The notes beneath the pieces are model-generated. The model saw only the letters and a program-made list of their open reading frames with translations. It had not been told where the DNA came from and ran no database searches. From Aurantimonas coralicida (lineage in GTDB: Bacteria > Pseudomonadota > Alphaproteobacteria > Rhizobiales > Rhizobiaceae), in assembly GCA_011050685.1 (NCBI GenBank), contig DRFF01000020.1, forward strand, positions 1 to 64,000: a stretch of DNA of 64,000 bases, in the 5' to 3' direction. Made by a program: the position numbers and the translations under genes. Below are positions 63,847-64,000 of this stretch, piece after piece (positions within the stretch are counted from its first letter, which is position 1; the number at the start of each line of letters is the position of its first letter).

Positions 63847-64000
63847 TCAGGCGCTCGCCCGGAACGGTTGGCCGAGGCAGGCCGGTGCCGCGGTTCGGAC
63901 GCTTCCCTTGCCGGCCGAAATGATGGCAAGGACGAGGATGGTTGCCAGATAGGGCAGGCTGGCAAGAAATTCCGGCGCGAACAGATTGAAGCCGGCCGCC
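63847..64000 (-). CDS. ABC transporter permease, C-terminal end (cut by window edge)
   Basis: The minus strand reads in frame from the window edge as AAGFNLFAPEFLASLPYLATILVLAIISAGKGS and ends about 20 residues later in RASA. Ending with a hydrophobic helix after SLPYLATILVL is typical of permeases of the BMP-associated (branched-chain type) transport class. It is upstream of the binding-protein gene by 32 bases, so the importer operon extends to the right of the window. Only about 50 residues are visible. Confidence 0.8.
   Translation of the reverse strand, partial: AAGFNLFAPEFLASLPYLATILVLAIISAGKGSVRTAAPACLGQPFRASA

Noticed and set aside
1-64000. CRISPR arrays, insertion sequences, prophage genes
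   Set aside because: No regularly spaced direct repeats, transposase, integrase or phage structural genes were seen.

Overview
The window looks like a chromosomal segment of a high-GC alphaproteobacterium, most likely of the Hyphomicrobiales (Rhizobiales). The signs are a UPF0262 gene next to hisD, an rpmH-rnpA-yidC-engB cluster, a PhaR regulator beside phaAB, a thuAB pair, an alphaproteobacterial 7Fe ferredoxin, a double-palindrome intergenic repeat of the kind scattered through Rhizobiales genomes, and two candidate general-stress (EcfG-type) promoters. Gene density is high. Most operons are joined by 4-bp ATGA or GTGA overlaps. No phage, insertion sequence or CRISPR array was seen.

Layout. 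1-2377: hisD tail, UPF0262, a low-molecular-weight phosphatase and a ccdAB toxin-antitoxin pair. 2390-6249: engB, a Vat/CatB-type acetyltransferase, yidC, rnpA and rpmH, read leftward from a clear sigma-70 promoter. 6336-7868: an M48 lipoprotein peptidase. 8054-11632: thiBPQ under a TPP riboswitch, with thiamine diphosphokinase divergent at 11761. 12416-15582: a type I secretion ATPase and adaptor without visible substrate. 15920: tRNA-Arg(CCT). 16103-21945: TrkH (probable ATT start), FdxA, an S4 RNA-binding protein and a SUV3-like helicase. 22099-22204: a probable small RNA with two C-rich loops. 22341-28445: DMT exporter, pyruvate carboxylase, repeat, MFS carrier and DUF3309 protein. 28677-33984: ispG, lytic transglycosylase, vapBC, ispA, mtgA and rpmF. 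34214-37077: phaR, phaA and phaB. 37120-38993: thuB and thuA.

39069-58689 is the main block: about 20 kb of trehalose and alpha-glucan metabolism. treZ-malQ-treY turn linear glucan into trehalose. glgE-treS/pep2-glgB turn trehalose, through maltose and maltose-1-phosphate, back into branched glucan. Together with thuAB they could form a reversible trehalose-glucan store. Three genes of another kind sit between the two halves: a zinc-ribbon zincin peptidase, a divergent transglutaminase-DUF2126 fusion that looks like a peptide or amide ligase, and a YetF-type membrane protein. This insert is the best candidate for an undescribed system here.

58905-64000: a fumarylacetoacetate hydrolase-family enzyme, then purine catabolism (guanine deaminase and a membrane urate oxidase with a cytochrome c tail), then a BMP-family binding protein and the end of its permease, plausibly a purine or nucleoside importer. 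All functions are assigned by reading motifs and gene order; no database search was possible.
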